Positions 12,205 through 24,900 of a stretch of 64,000 nucleotides of DNA are shown piece by piece; the first letter of the stretch is position 1; the number at the start of each line of letters is the position of its first letter. Below the pieces are notes generated by a model. It was not told where the DNA came from and ran no database searches. It saw only the letters and a list, made by a program, of their open reading frames with translations. Position numbers and translations under genes: made by a program. The stretch is from positions 836,501-900,500 of the forward strand of contig OZ024878.1 in NCBI GenBank assembly GCA_964017185.1. The letters are read 5' to 3'. The stretch comes from Rugalucina vietnamica (lineage: Eukaryota > Mollusca > Bivalvia > Lucinida > Lucinidae).

Positions 12205-12410
12205 AATTTGTTCGTTTGCTTGAGATTTAACATCCCAGTCAACAATTTTTCAGTCATATTGGCACGGAGCCATCATTACCTGAGTATAAGCCAGTACTCA
12301 GGTGAATTATGTTTCTTGCTCAATGACACGACACAGTGCCCCAAGTGCGGATCGAACCCAGGACCTCTCGGTTCGGAGTCTGATGCTCTACCACTTTGCC
12401 TACATGCTCT
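12205..12410 (-). mobile_element. tRNA-derived SINE
   Basis: Same family as 10117-10305, with head complement CAGGACCTCTCGGTTCGGAG. A second partial tail copy follows at about 12437-12500. Confidence 0.75.
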
Positions 12411-12838
12411 CCCAGCAGGAGAGTGTAGTTCAAGGTTTTGTTTGTTTTGAGGTTTCACATCGCAGACATTTTTTCAGTAATGGTTATATGTAGTCATTAC
12501 TGCTTCCAGGGTATTAACCAATGGAGCGGAGGCCTAAATTATTTATATGTGTATGTGCGGTTCCAGTTTCCGTACCTTTTTTCACCCTACCCTAAACATT
12601 AAAATGGTCTTTGGGGAGAAAAACAACTAAAAATAGCCACATTTTCTGATTTTGAGGCAATTTTCTGTGTTAGATGTTTTGACTAAATTAAATAATATTC
12701 TCTACCTATCTACTCTAATTTTTGGGGTACATGAAACAGGAACCACATGTATATTTCATTCAAGCCTAAAGTGGTTTGAACACAAAATCTCTTGAACCTG
12801 ACCATGCCACACTATGCCTGTGTTCTGCGTGTCCCTAC

Positions 12839-12955
12839 CTGCAGCTGCCTTGCGTTGATCTGCCAGTTTAAATATGTCCTCTAATTGTTTTGTTTGTTCT
12901 GGAGTTATCTGACTAGCTACTGCTGTATACCACGCTGGGTCTGTGTTTTGTAAAT
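12839..12955 (-). CDS. IPO7: IPO7 exon 25 (last placed)
   Basis: Acceptor ATTTACAG and donor GCAG|GTAGGG. Encodes [20 protein letters not shown] then [13 protein letters not shown], matching NRNPVWYQALTHGL and LADQRRAA. A terminal exon with the last ~30 residues is expected below 12839 but was not recognised. Confidence 0.9.
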
Positions 12956-15900
12956 CTGTAAATATACAAGATGGTGATTCTGCTTTAGTTTTATGTTTTT
13001 GAGTTGTTGCTCATCAGGAAAACATGTCTGTTAAATATATACCCCTTTAAACCCCACTTTTATATAGCAAAACTGAGGTATGCAGGGGTATACCTATTTT
13101 TCTTATTTTTGCTCAGAACATAGATTGTGAGTACACGTTAGAACCGCCTCGATGTGGCGGTTCTAACGAGTACCCACAATCTATGCTTTGAGAAAAAATA
13201 AGAAAAATATCAAACATTTTCTATGCAAAATTTTCAGTTTTTACAAGTTTGGAAAAATCTAAACATTACATGGGCATGTTTTCGTAATGTTAATTTTCAT
13301 GTGAATAGGTCAGGTCATGCCAGGATGGTCATTAACTTCACCATAGCATTCCTTCTTCAAAGAACTTCCCAACACAGTTTACTTGTATTCAATGCCGATT
13401 TATCAACTTTTATGTGACAATTCGTTCTTTTTAAAACCAGGTGTATGTTCAGTAAACAATTATTTTCAGTCTTTTTAAATACAAAACAGACATGACCAAG
13501 CTATTTTTTCTGCCTATATAAACATTTTTTTTAATCAAATTAATTTGATAGAAAAATATGACAAAACATTCTAATCCAATCAAATATCAAAACAGCTTAC
13601 TTGAAAATATATGTTTAAATATTATGTATTCATCTATCGGAGAGTTTTCATCGTCTAGTGGAGTCTGATAACTTTCTAGCGCAGTCTCTTCCGCGTCATC
13701 ATCATCAGTATCGCTGTCGCTATCACTGCCTGTGTGATTAGCCTGAAAAGTTAGAATATGGAAAAAAATGTTTTTGTATGCTGTTTGAACCTTATCTACA
13801 GTTTCATATTTTTATTTAAGTTATGGTAACTGAGTGGCTGCTTATGGGATAATAGCTGCTCACTTGGCTTACGATATGGTACCTAATTGTCAATTTAGTT
13901 TTTCCCACCTCGGTTTTTTGAAGCGAGAATTTCTCTGATTGCACCTCTTCCTGATAATTGCCTACTTGTACCTTTTTATTACATAATGGTAAAACAACCT
14001 GTCAATTGATTTTTGATGATAAAACTCCCAGGCAACAATTTTACAATAAAATTTCGAAAAGCTATCTCTTCCTGGGTACTTAACCAGTTAAAGCATCTTA
14101 TCCACACAGGTTTCATACCCCAGATCTGGCCCATAAAATTAAGAAAACATGCATTTAATACAAGGCAATTTGAGCCGCATCGCGAGAAAACTGGTCTTCG
14201 GGGTTTCCGACCAGGTCTGACACAAACCGAGCTGTACAAGCACAGCAGATGGCTAGAAGCTTTAAATTTGGATTTAAGAAGAAGAGAAATTGTATTATCC
14301 GAGTAGTGAAAACAAAGGCGCTGATCAGCTTCGCAGTTACTGCGAAGCTTATCTGCTCCTTTGTTTCCTTAAAGGCGAAAATCTCATTTTCTCATGACGC
14401 AGCTCATATGGGAGGTATACTTACCGATTTTTCTAATTTTTCTAGATATTCCTGTCCCGCTTCATCAATCTCATCTTCATCACTGGCTAATGCATCTAGA
14501 ACAGGAAAAAAGTTTTGCTGTAAGTTGTTGTTTTGAGGTTTAATGTCTCACCAACAGCTTAGATCATATTGAGAAATAATGATGATCCAACTAAAATTTA
14601 AGTTTAGATGCAGAAAACACGGACATGTTAGAATTGGAGACAACTTTCACGTTGAGTTTTATTCTCTCTTGCACACCTGACAAGAAAATATCAGAATATC
14701 CAAGGTTTTTGTAAGGGGTTGAAATTCTTATCTACCCCTGGTTGTCTGATCCTGCGTGCATGTTCCTCTCAACATTGGTTGCAAAGGATGTCACAGAACT
14801 TCATCGTTATACGTTACATTATCTGGCTTTAAACAAATTTGGACTTTGAATTGTGTCAGACCTGAGGAGAAAACCTGACAAGTTTTCCAAAATCAAGACT
14901 ATGTGAGCTGCAATGCAAAAAACCCTGGGTTTTTGCCAATGTGAAAACAAAGACGCAGATCAGCCGTGCAGTAACTGCACAGCTGATCAGCACCTTTGTT
15001 TTCGCTTCACGGATAGTACAGTCCCCCTTCTTCTTAAATCTGAATTTTCAAGCTTCTAGCCTGCTTCTGAAGACATACAGGCCAGTTTGTGTCAGACCTG
15101 GTCGGAAACGCTGAAAACCGGTTTTCACACATAGCGGCTCATATATTTCGAGTTACAACTGTTATACAACATACAACAACAAATTACCTACCTCCAACAC
15201 CATCTTCATCATCATCATCGTCGTCATCATCATCACTATCACTGTTCTCAGCCTCGGCACGAGCTGAAACACCAGAGAATTTTTTTAATTTATTTTATAT
15301 TGGAAGCTTGCCATACAAAATCAAGAGCCAAGGTCATATTAGGAAAATCAAGTTTTGTTTGTTTGTTTGAATTGATGCTTTATGTCCCAGTCTACAGCAA
15401 TGGTCATGTCGGAACGTTAACGTTGCCTCCATTTTATGGGACTTTTACCCAACATTAGGATGTCATGACACTCAAAATGCACTTCTTAAACATAACCACC
15501 CAACTAAGCCACTAAGTCTTATATGTATGGATGGTTTGACTAAACCTCTTTTCCTGGGCAGGCTCAGACATGAGCGGTTAACCAGTAATCAGATGGTCGG
15601 TCAGTAGATTAGAAGCTTTGCCTGGAGGCACAAGCAGCCCATCCGTTCTTCTAGGCGGCAGGCCCCAATGGGCGAGGGCCCATATTCCCACCTGACCACC
15701 CTTGAAAATCAAGTTAACCTTACACATTGGTTTTGGTTAAATGTTGACTGAATGAAAGTAAGAAGGAATAATTGAATGATGGACATGCTGAAAACAAGTT
15801 ACCCAATATTGATCTTGGGGTTTCAATAAGAAAAGCTGCTTAGAAGTTACCCCATCTTACAGCGATAATTCTGGCTCCAAAATACCTTGGTAGAAAATCT

Positions 15901-18900
15901 CTCGCCAGGCCAAACCTAGCGAGAAATTATGAATTTTCTACGGGAAAACTGGCAAAATGGTTTGTGAAAATAACTGTTTTGTATGAGATTTTTCCTCCCA
16001 TTTAGCCAATTTCAATGAGATTTTTGGCCAAAAAATAACAGAATCTCTCACAATCTCCCCAGAAAATAATCCCTGCATCTTTTCATATCCAGTAAGAACA
16101 CAGACATACAGGCTTACGTAATCATCAATCAAACCTTCCAAGACTGGCTCATTTACCACAGCTCTACAATGCACCCAAAAACAATCCACTTACATTCATA
16201 AGCTCGTTTCAATCCCTGGAAGAGTATTAGTAGTGATGGAAGAAGTTGTGTGCCAATATCTGACACTTCCTGGGGTCGGACATCAGGGCCCATACCCAAC
16301 AAATAACACAGGCCCAGGGCTGCTACCTTGCGGTCATGTAACCTGTAAAAACAGTTCAATGGTGAGAATATTTGTAATAATATGATACAATCCCTTAAGA
16401 ACAGTGGATATAAAATAAATCTGTGACAGTGTGTCAATATCTGATACTTCTTGGGGTCGTACGTCGGGGCCCATACCTAACAAATAACACAGGCCCAGGG
16501 CAGCTACCTTCCGGTCATGCAACCTGTAAAATATTTGGAAAGTTTACCAATGTTTGATATAAACCAATCTGTAAAAGTTGTGTGCCAATAGCAGGCACTG
16601 TTTGGGGTCGTACGTTGGGGCCCATACCCAGCAGATAACAGGCCCAGCACTGCTACCTTCAGATCATGTAACCTGTTAAGATTATGGAAAGTTTGAGAAA
16701 ATTCAAACTGAAATATTTCTCGTAAATTCTTTTAACAAAAGAATTATAACCATTTTTATTTTTATAACCATTTTTTTTTTATAAATGAGCAAAGCATGAG
16801 GTTTGTGGTTTTAAGTCCCAGTACATGATTTTTAGTCATGTTGAGTTAGAGCTACTGTCTTCTAGGTGTTAACCAGTTCAATGGGGAGTTTATGTGTCTT
16901 GATGAAGGACACTACATGTAGGCAGTAGGCCTTGAACCCAGGACCTCTCACTACAGTTCTGTACTCTAACACTTGCCGCCAAAAGGCTCATGCTGATCAC
17001 ACAGTCTCTAAGAGAAATCAGATTTGCATCTTTTACTGACTACAATGCTTGAGATTCTTACAACATCTATTTCCAGCAATGGTCTGGTAACAGTGCGACA
17101 ATTCAGGTACCTACCCTAGGAAGCAGTCCACGTCATGAACCCACTGTTTCAGAAACTGTTGTAACAAAGTTCCCTGTACATTTGCTATTTCTAGAGTTCT
17201 CATTGTCTCAAACAACAGTGGGGTATTATAACACAGAGCGGCAATCACAACTTGTAAACACATCGTCCGTAATTCCGAGGTTTGCACTTCACGAGTGAGT
17301 CTTTGTAAGGCTAGTTCTATGAAAGGTCGAACAATCTGGAAGGAATGAAATAGAACTGCAATATTATAATAATTAACTAAAACATAGCATAGTCACACTT
17401 TGTTTCCTTCTAAAATCAACTGAGTATCCTGTCATTACTTCTATAAATCCATTTTTTTTAAATTCAGTTTTACGCCCCTTTTAAGATTATATCAAGTCAT
17501 ATGAGAAGGGTCAATCAGTAGATGGGGCGAAAACGGGGTAACCCCACAAGCGGAATTTGGCTTGTCTCACATGACACCAGACACAGCGGTGAGATGATCG
17601 AGTGATTAAGAAACAGCGCTCATAACCGCTCGGCCACGGGGGCCGCCTTTTAGGTCTTAAACACGATTGTTATTTAGATCTATTTCAGTGAGGTTGCTGT
17701 ATTCTATCCATTGTCCATGTTAACAGTTTTGTGGGGAAATCAAGAGTATTAATTTTTTCACTTCATCATCGTCAATTTAAATGTTTTAGTGTGGTTAAAG
17801 TTAAACATTATGATTCAGTCGTGTCTGGACGAGGCACACTTCCGGCATCTTTACCGCTGGGGAACAAATGTGTCTTGCTCAAGGACAAAACACGGGTGCC
17901 GCCAGTGGGGATCAACCCAGGACTTCTTGATTCAGAGTCAGATGCTCTACCCTTACTTCACCACCCTCCTCAGTTGTCAATTTAACAGTTGTAAAACTAC
18001 CATAAATGAGCCCCCTCGTGAGAAAACCGGATTTTTGCCTATGCAAAAACAAAGCAGCAGATCAGCTTCGCAGTAACTGCGAAGCTGATCCTTCACAGTA
18101 ACTGCGAAGCTGATCAGCGCCTTTGTTTTCGCTATACGGATATATATAGTACAATATCTCTTCTCCTTCAATCCAAAATTTCTATATAAGTTTCTAGCCA
18201 CCTTCTGTGACTGTACAGCCTGGTTTGTGACGGACCTGGTCGGAAACCCCGAAGACCGTTTTTCTCGCGTTGCGGCTCAATTGTCTTTGTAAGCATGATG
18301 TTCTAGTACTGACCTGATCCACTTGTCCAGGACACTGTAACAAGATGACCTCTAACAATTTAGCAGCATGACATTCCGCGTCCTCACCCACTTCCGCAGA
18401 TAACACCTACAATAGTGGAAATTTCTAAATCTATCCGGGTTCCTCCCAAGTTTCGCAATTTTTATGTTTTTTTTTTTGTCTTTTTTATCAGACCAACATG
18501 CTAAATGCTTAGAATGTGACTCACGTTATTGAGGTCACAAAAATTATTTTACAAAACCCCTTTACTAAAATAATTTTGCCTTATTTGCCAGTGACTTTAG
18601 GTTAATACTTCCAGAAACTACCTTTCAAAACTCAGTAGTGTAAGTTTGGAAGATTTTGCATTTGCCAATTTTATTTTCTCCCAAACTTTTCACAAATTTA
18701 TTCAGAATTCCTCAGTGAGACTATTTGTTAAGTCTTTATAGCTTATAGTAGACCTGTATCAGTACAACTTTGAATTCACAAAGCAACGCTGCAATATAAG
18801 GGAAAAGTAAAGTTCTCACAAATACAAATATTTCCCAAATTAATGACCATACTTACAGACTTGCACATATTATAGACGGCCTCTAGGTTTTTAGGATTGG

Positions 18901-21900
18901 AGAGGAAGGTTGGAGTATACTTACAGACTTGCACATATTATAGACGGCCTCTAGGTTTTTAGGATTGGACAGGAAGGGTGGAGTATACTTACAGACTTGC
19001 ACATATTATAGACGGCCTCTAGGTTTTTAGGATTGGACAGGAAGGGTGGAGTATACTTACAGACTTGCACATATTATAGACGGCCTCTAGGTTTTTAGGA
19101 TTGGACAGGAAGGTTGGAGTATACTTACAGACTTGTACATATTATAGACGGCCTCTAGGTTTTTAGGATTGGAGAGGAAGGTTGGAGTATACTTACAGAC
19201 TTGCACATATTATAGACAGCCTCCAGGTTTTTAGGATTGGACAGGAAGGGTGGAGTATACTTACAGACTTGCACATATTATAGACGGCCTCTAGGTTTTT
19301 AGGATTGGACAGGAAGGGTGGAGTATACTTACAGACTTGCACATATTATAGACGGCCTCTAGGTTTTTAGGATTGGAGAGGAAGGGTGGAGTATACTTAC
19401 AGACTTGCACATATTATAGACGGCCTCTAGGTTTTTAGGATTGGAGAGGAAGGTTGGAGTATACTTACAGACTTGCACATACTATAGACAGCCTCTAGGT
19501 TTTTAGGATTAGAGAGGAAGGTTGGAGTATACTTACAGACTTGTACATATTATAGACGGCCTCTAGGTTTTTAGGATTGGAGAGGAAGGTTGGAGTATAC
19601 TTACAGACTTGCACATATTATAGACGGCCTCTAGGTTTTTAGGATTGGAGAGGAAGGTTGGAGTATACTTACAGACTTGTACATATTATAGACGGCCTCT
19701 AGGTTTTTAGGATTGGAGAGGAAGGGTGGAGTATACTTACAGACTTGCACATATTATAGACGGCCTCTAGGTTTTTAGGATTGGAGAGGAAGGTTGGAGT
19801 ATACTTACAGACTTGCACATATTATAGACGGCCTCTAGGTTTTTAGGATTGGAGAGGAAGGTTGGAGTATACTTACAGACTTGTACATATTATAGACGGC
19901 CTCTAGGTTTTTAGGATTGGAGAGGAAGGTTGGAGTATACTTACAGACTTGCACATATTATAGACGGCCTCTAGGTTTTTAGGATTGGAGAGGAAGGTTG
20001 GAGTATACTTACAGACTTGTACATATTATAGACGGCCTCTAGGTTTTTAGGATTGGAGAGGAAGGTTGGAGTATACTTACAGACTTGCACATATTATAGA
20101 TGGCCTCTAGGTTTTTAGGATTGGACAGGAAGGGTGGAGTATACTTACAGACTTGCACATATTATAGACAGCCTCTAGGTTTTTAGGATTGGACAGGAAG
20201 GGTGGAGTATACTTACAGACTTGCACATATTATAGACGGCCTCTAGGTTTCTAGGATTGGACAGGAAGGGTGGAGTATACTTACAGACTTGCACATATTA
20301 TAGACGGCCTCTAGGTTTCTAGGATTGGACAGGAAGGGTGGAGTATACTTACAGACTTGCACATATTATAGACGGCCTCTAGGTTTCTAGGATTGGACAG
20401 GAAGGGTGGAGTATACTTACAGACTTGCACATATTATAGACGGCCTCTAGGTTTTTAGGATTGGACAGGAAGGGTGGAGTATACTTACAGACTTGCACAT
20501 ATTATAGACGGCCTCTAGGTTTCTAGGATTGGACAGGAAGGTTGGAGTATACTTACAGACTTGCACATATTATAGACAGCCTCTAGGTTTTTAGGATTGG
20601 ACAGGAAGGGTGGAGTATACTTACAGACTTGCACATACTATAGACGGCCTCTAGGTTTTTAGGATTGGAGAGGAAGGTTGGAGTATACTTACAGACTTGT
20701 ACATATTATAGACGGCCTCTAGGTTTCTAGGATTGGACAGGAAGGTTGGAGTATACTTACAGACTTGCACATATTATAGACAGCCTCTAGGTTTTTAGGA
20801 TTGGACAGGAAGGGTGGAGTATACTTACAGACTTGCACATATTATAGACGGCCTCTAGGTTTTTAGGATTGGAGAGGAAGGTTGGAGTATACTTACAGAC
20901 TTGTACATATTATAGATAGCCTCTAGGTTTTTAGGATTGGACAGGAAGGTTGGAGTATACTTACAGACTTGTACATATTATAGATAGCCTCTAGGTTTTT
21001 AGGATTGGAGAGGAAGGTTGGAGTATACTTACAGACTTGTACATATTATAGACAGCCTCTAGGTTTTTAGGATTGGACAGGAAGGTTGGAGTATACTTAC
21101 AGACTTGAACATATTATAGACAGCCTCCAGGTTTTTAGGATTGAACAGGAAGGTTGGAGTATACTTACAGACTTGCACATATTATAGACAGCCTCTAGGT
21201 TTTTAGGATTAGAGAGGAAGGTTGGAGTATACTTACAGACTTGCACATATTATAGACGGCCTCTAGGTTTTTAGGATTGGACAGGAAGGTTGGAGTATAC
21301 TTACAGACTTGCACATATTATAGGTAGCCTCTAGGTTTTTAGGATTGGAGAGGAAGGGTGGAGTATACTTACAGACTTGCACATATTATAGATAGCCTCT
21401 AGGTTTTTAGGATTGGAGAGGAAGGGTGGAGTATACTTACAGACTTGCACATATTATAGACGGCCTCTAGGTTTCTAGGATTGGACAGGAAGGTTGGAGT
21501 ATACTTACAGACTTGCACATATTATAGATAGCCTCTAGGTTTTTAGGATTGGAGAGGAAGGGTGGAGTATACTTACAGACTTGCACATATTATAGACGGC
21601 CTCTAGGTTTCTAGGATTGGACAGGAAGGTTGGAGTATACTTACAGACTTGCACATATTATAGACGGCCTCTAGGTTTTTAGGATTGGAGAGGAAGGTTG
21701 GAGTATACTTACAGACTTGTACATATTATAGACGGCCTCTAGGTTTCTAGGATTGGACAGGAAGGGTGGAGTATACTTACAGACTTGCACATATCATAGA
21801 TAGCCTCTAGGTTTTTAGGATTGGAGAGGAAGGTTGGAGTATACTTACAGATTTGCACATATTATAGACGGCCTCTAGGTTTTTAGGATTGGACAGGAAG

Positions 21901-24900
21901 GGTGGAGTATACTTACAGACTTGCACATATTATAGACGGCCTCTAGGTTTTTAGGATTGGACAGGAAGGGTGGAGTATACTTACAGACTTGCACATATTA
22001 TAGACGGCCTCTAGGTTTTTAGGATTGGAGAGGAAGGTTGGAGTATACTTACAGACTTGTACATATTATAGACAGCCTCCAGGTTTTTAGGATTGAACAG
22101 GAAGGTTGGAGTATACTTACAGACTTGTACATATTATAGACGGCCTCTAGGTTTTTAGGATTGGACAGGAAGGTTGGAGTATACTTACAGACTTGCACAT
22201 ATTATAGACAGCCTCCAGATTTTTAGGATTAGAGAGGAAGGTTGGAGTATACTTACAGACTTGCACATATTATAGACAGCCTCCAGGTTTTTAGGATTGG
22301 ACAGGAAGGTTGGAGTATACTTACAGACTTGCACATATTATAGACAGCCTCTAGGTTTTTAGGATTAGAGAGGAAGGTTGGAGTATACTTACAGACTTGC
22401 ACATATTATAGACGGCCTCTAGGTTTTTAGGATTGGACAGGAAGGTTGGAGTATACTTACAGACTTGCACATATTATAGACAGCCTCCAGGTTTTTAGGA
22501 TTGGACAGGAAGGTTGGAGTATACTTACAGACTTGCACATATTATAGACAGCCTCTAGGTTTTTAGGATTAGAGAGGAAGGTTGGAGTATACTTACAGAC
22601 TTGCACATATTATAGGTAGCCTCTAGGTTTTTAGGATTGGAGAGGAAGGGTGGAGTATACTTACAGACTTGCACATATTATAGACGGCCTCTAGGTTTTT
22701 AGGATTGGAGAGGAAGGGTGGAGTATACACAGACTTGCACATATTATAGACGGCCTCTAGGTTTTTAGGATTGGAGAGGAAGGTTGGAGTATACTTACAG
22801 ACTTGCACATATTATAGACGGCCTCTAGGTTTTTAGGATTGGACAGGAAGGTTGGAGTATACTTACAGACTTGCACATATTATAGACAGCCTCCAGGTTT
22901 TTAGGATTGGACAGGAAGGTTGGAGTATACTTACAGACTTGCACATATTATAGACAGCCTCTAGGTTTTTAGGATTAGAGAGGAAGGTTGGAGTATACTT
23001 ACAGACTTGCACATATTATAGGTAGCCTCTAGGTTTTTAGGATTGGAGAGGAAGGTTGGAGTATACTTACAGACTTGCACATATTATAGACGGCCTCTAG
23101 GTTTTTAGGATTGGACAGGAAGGTTGGAGTATACTTACAGACTTGCACATATTATAGGTAGCCTCTAGGTTTTTAGGATTGGAGAGGAAGGGTGGAGTAT
23201 ACTTACAGACTTGCACATATTATAGATAGCCTCTAGGTTTTTAGGATTGGACAGGAAGGGTGGAGTATACTTACAGACTTGCACATATTATAGATAGCCT
23301 CTAGGTTTTTAGGATTGGACAGGAAGGGTGGAGTATACTTACAGACTTGCACATATTATAGACGGCCTCTAGGTTTTTAGGATTGGAGAGGAAGGGTGGA
23401 GTATACTTACAGACTTGCACATATTATAGACCGCCTCTAGGTTTCTAGGATTGGACAGGAAGGTTGGAGTATACTTACAGACTTGCACATATTATAGATG
23501 GCCTCTAGGTTTTTAGGATTGGACAGGAAGGTTGGAGTATACTTACAGACTTGCACATATTATAGATAGCCTCTAGGTTTTTAGGATTGGACAGGAAGGG
23601 TGGAGTATACTTACAGACTTGCACATATTATAGACGGCCTCTAGGTTTTTAGGATTGGACAGGAAGGTTGGAGTATACTTACAGACTTGTACATATTATA
23701 GGTAGCCTCTAGGTTTTTAGGATTGGACAGGAAGGGTGGAGTATACTTACAGACTTGCACATATTATAGACGGCCTCTAGGTTTTTAGGATTGGACAGGA
23801 AGGTTGGAGTATACTTACAGACTTGTACATATTATAGACGGCCTTCAGGTTTTTAGGATTGGAGAGGAAGGTTGGAGTATACTTACAGACTTGCACATAT
23901 TATAGACAGCCTCCAGGTTTTTAGGATTGGAGAGGAAGGTTGGAGTATACTTACAGACTTGCACATATTATAGACGGCCTCTAGGTTTTTAGGATTGGAG
24001 AGGAAGGTTGGAGTATACTTACAGACTTGTACATATTATAGGTAGCCTCTAGGTTTTTAGGATTGGACAGGAAGGGTGGAGTATACTTACAGACTTGCAC
24101 ATATTATAGACGGCCTCTAGGTTTTTAGGATTGGACAGGAAGGTTGGAGTATACTTACAGACTTGCACATATTATAGACGGCCTCTAGGTTTTTAGGATT
24201 GGACAGGAAGGGTGGAGTATACTTACAGACTTGCACATTTTATAGACGGCCTTCAGGTTTTTAGGATTGGACAGGAAGGTTAAAGTATACTTACAGACTT
24301 GCACATACTATAGACGGCCTCTAGGTTTTTAGGATTGGACAGGAAGGTTGGAGTATACTTACAGACTTGCACATTTTATAGACGGCCTTCAGGTTTTTAG
24401 GATTGGAAAGGTTGGGGTATACTTACAGACTTGCACATATTATAGACGGCCTCTAGGTTTTTAGGATTGGAGAGGAAGGTTGGAGTATACTTACAGACTT
24501 GCACATATTATAGACGGCCTCTAGGTTTTTAGGATTGGAGAGGAAGGTTGGAGTATACTTACAGACTTGCACATACTATAGACGGCCTCTAGGTTTTTAG
24601 GATTGGACAGGAAGGGTGGAGTATACTTACAGACTTGCACATTTTATAGACGGCCTTCAGGTTTTTAGGATTGGACAGGAAGGTTGGAGTATACTTACAG
24701 ACTTGCACATACTATAGACGGCCTCTAGGTTTTTAGGATTGGAGAGGAAGGTTGGGGTATACTTACAGACTTGCACATATTATAGACGGCCTCTAGGTTT
24801 TTAGGGTTGGAGAGGAAGGTTGGAGTATACTTACAGACTTGCACATATTATAGACGGCCTCTAGGTTTTTAGGATTGGAGAGGAAGGTTGGAGTATACTT

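Noticed and set aside
22623-22808. Frame with two tandem [14 protein letters not shown] repeats, as if a repeated protein domain
   Set aside because: Open only because a 3-bp deletion (about 22728) changes one unit length; the other units go out of frame.
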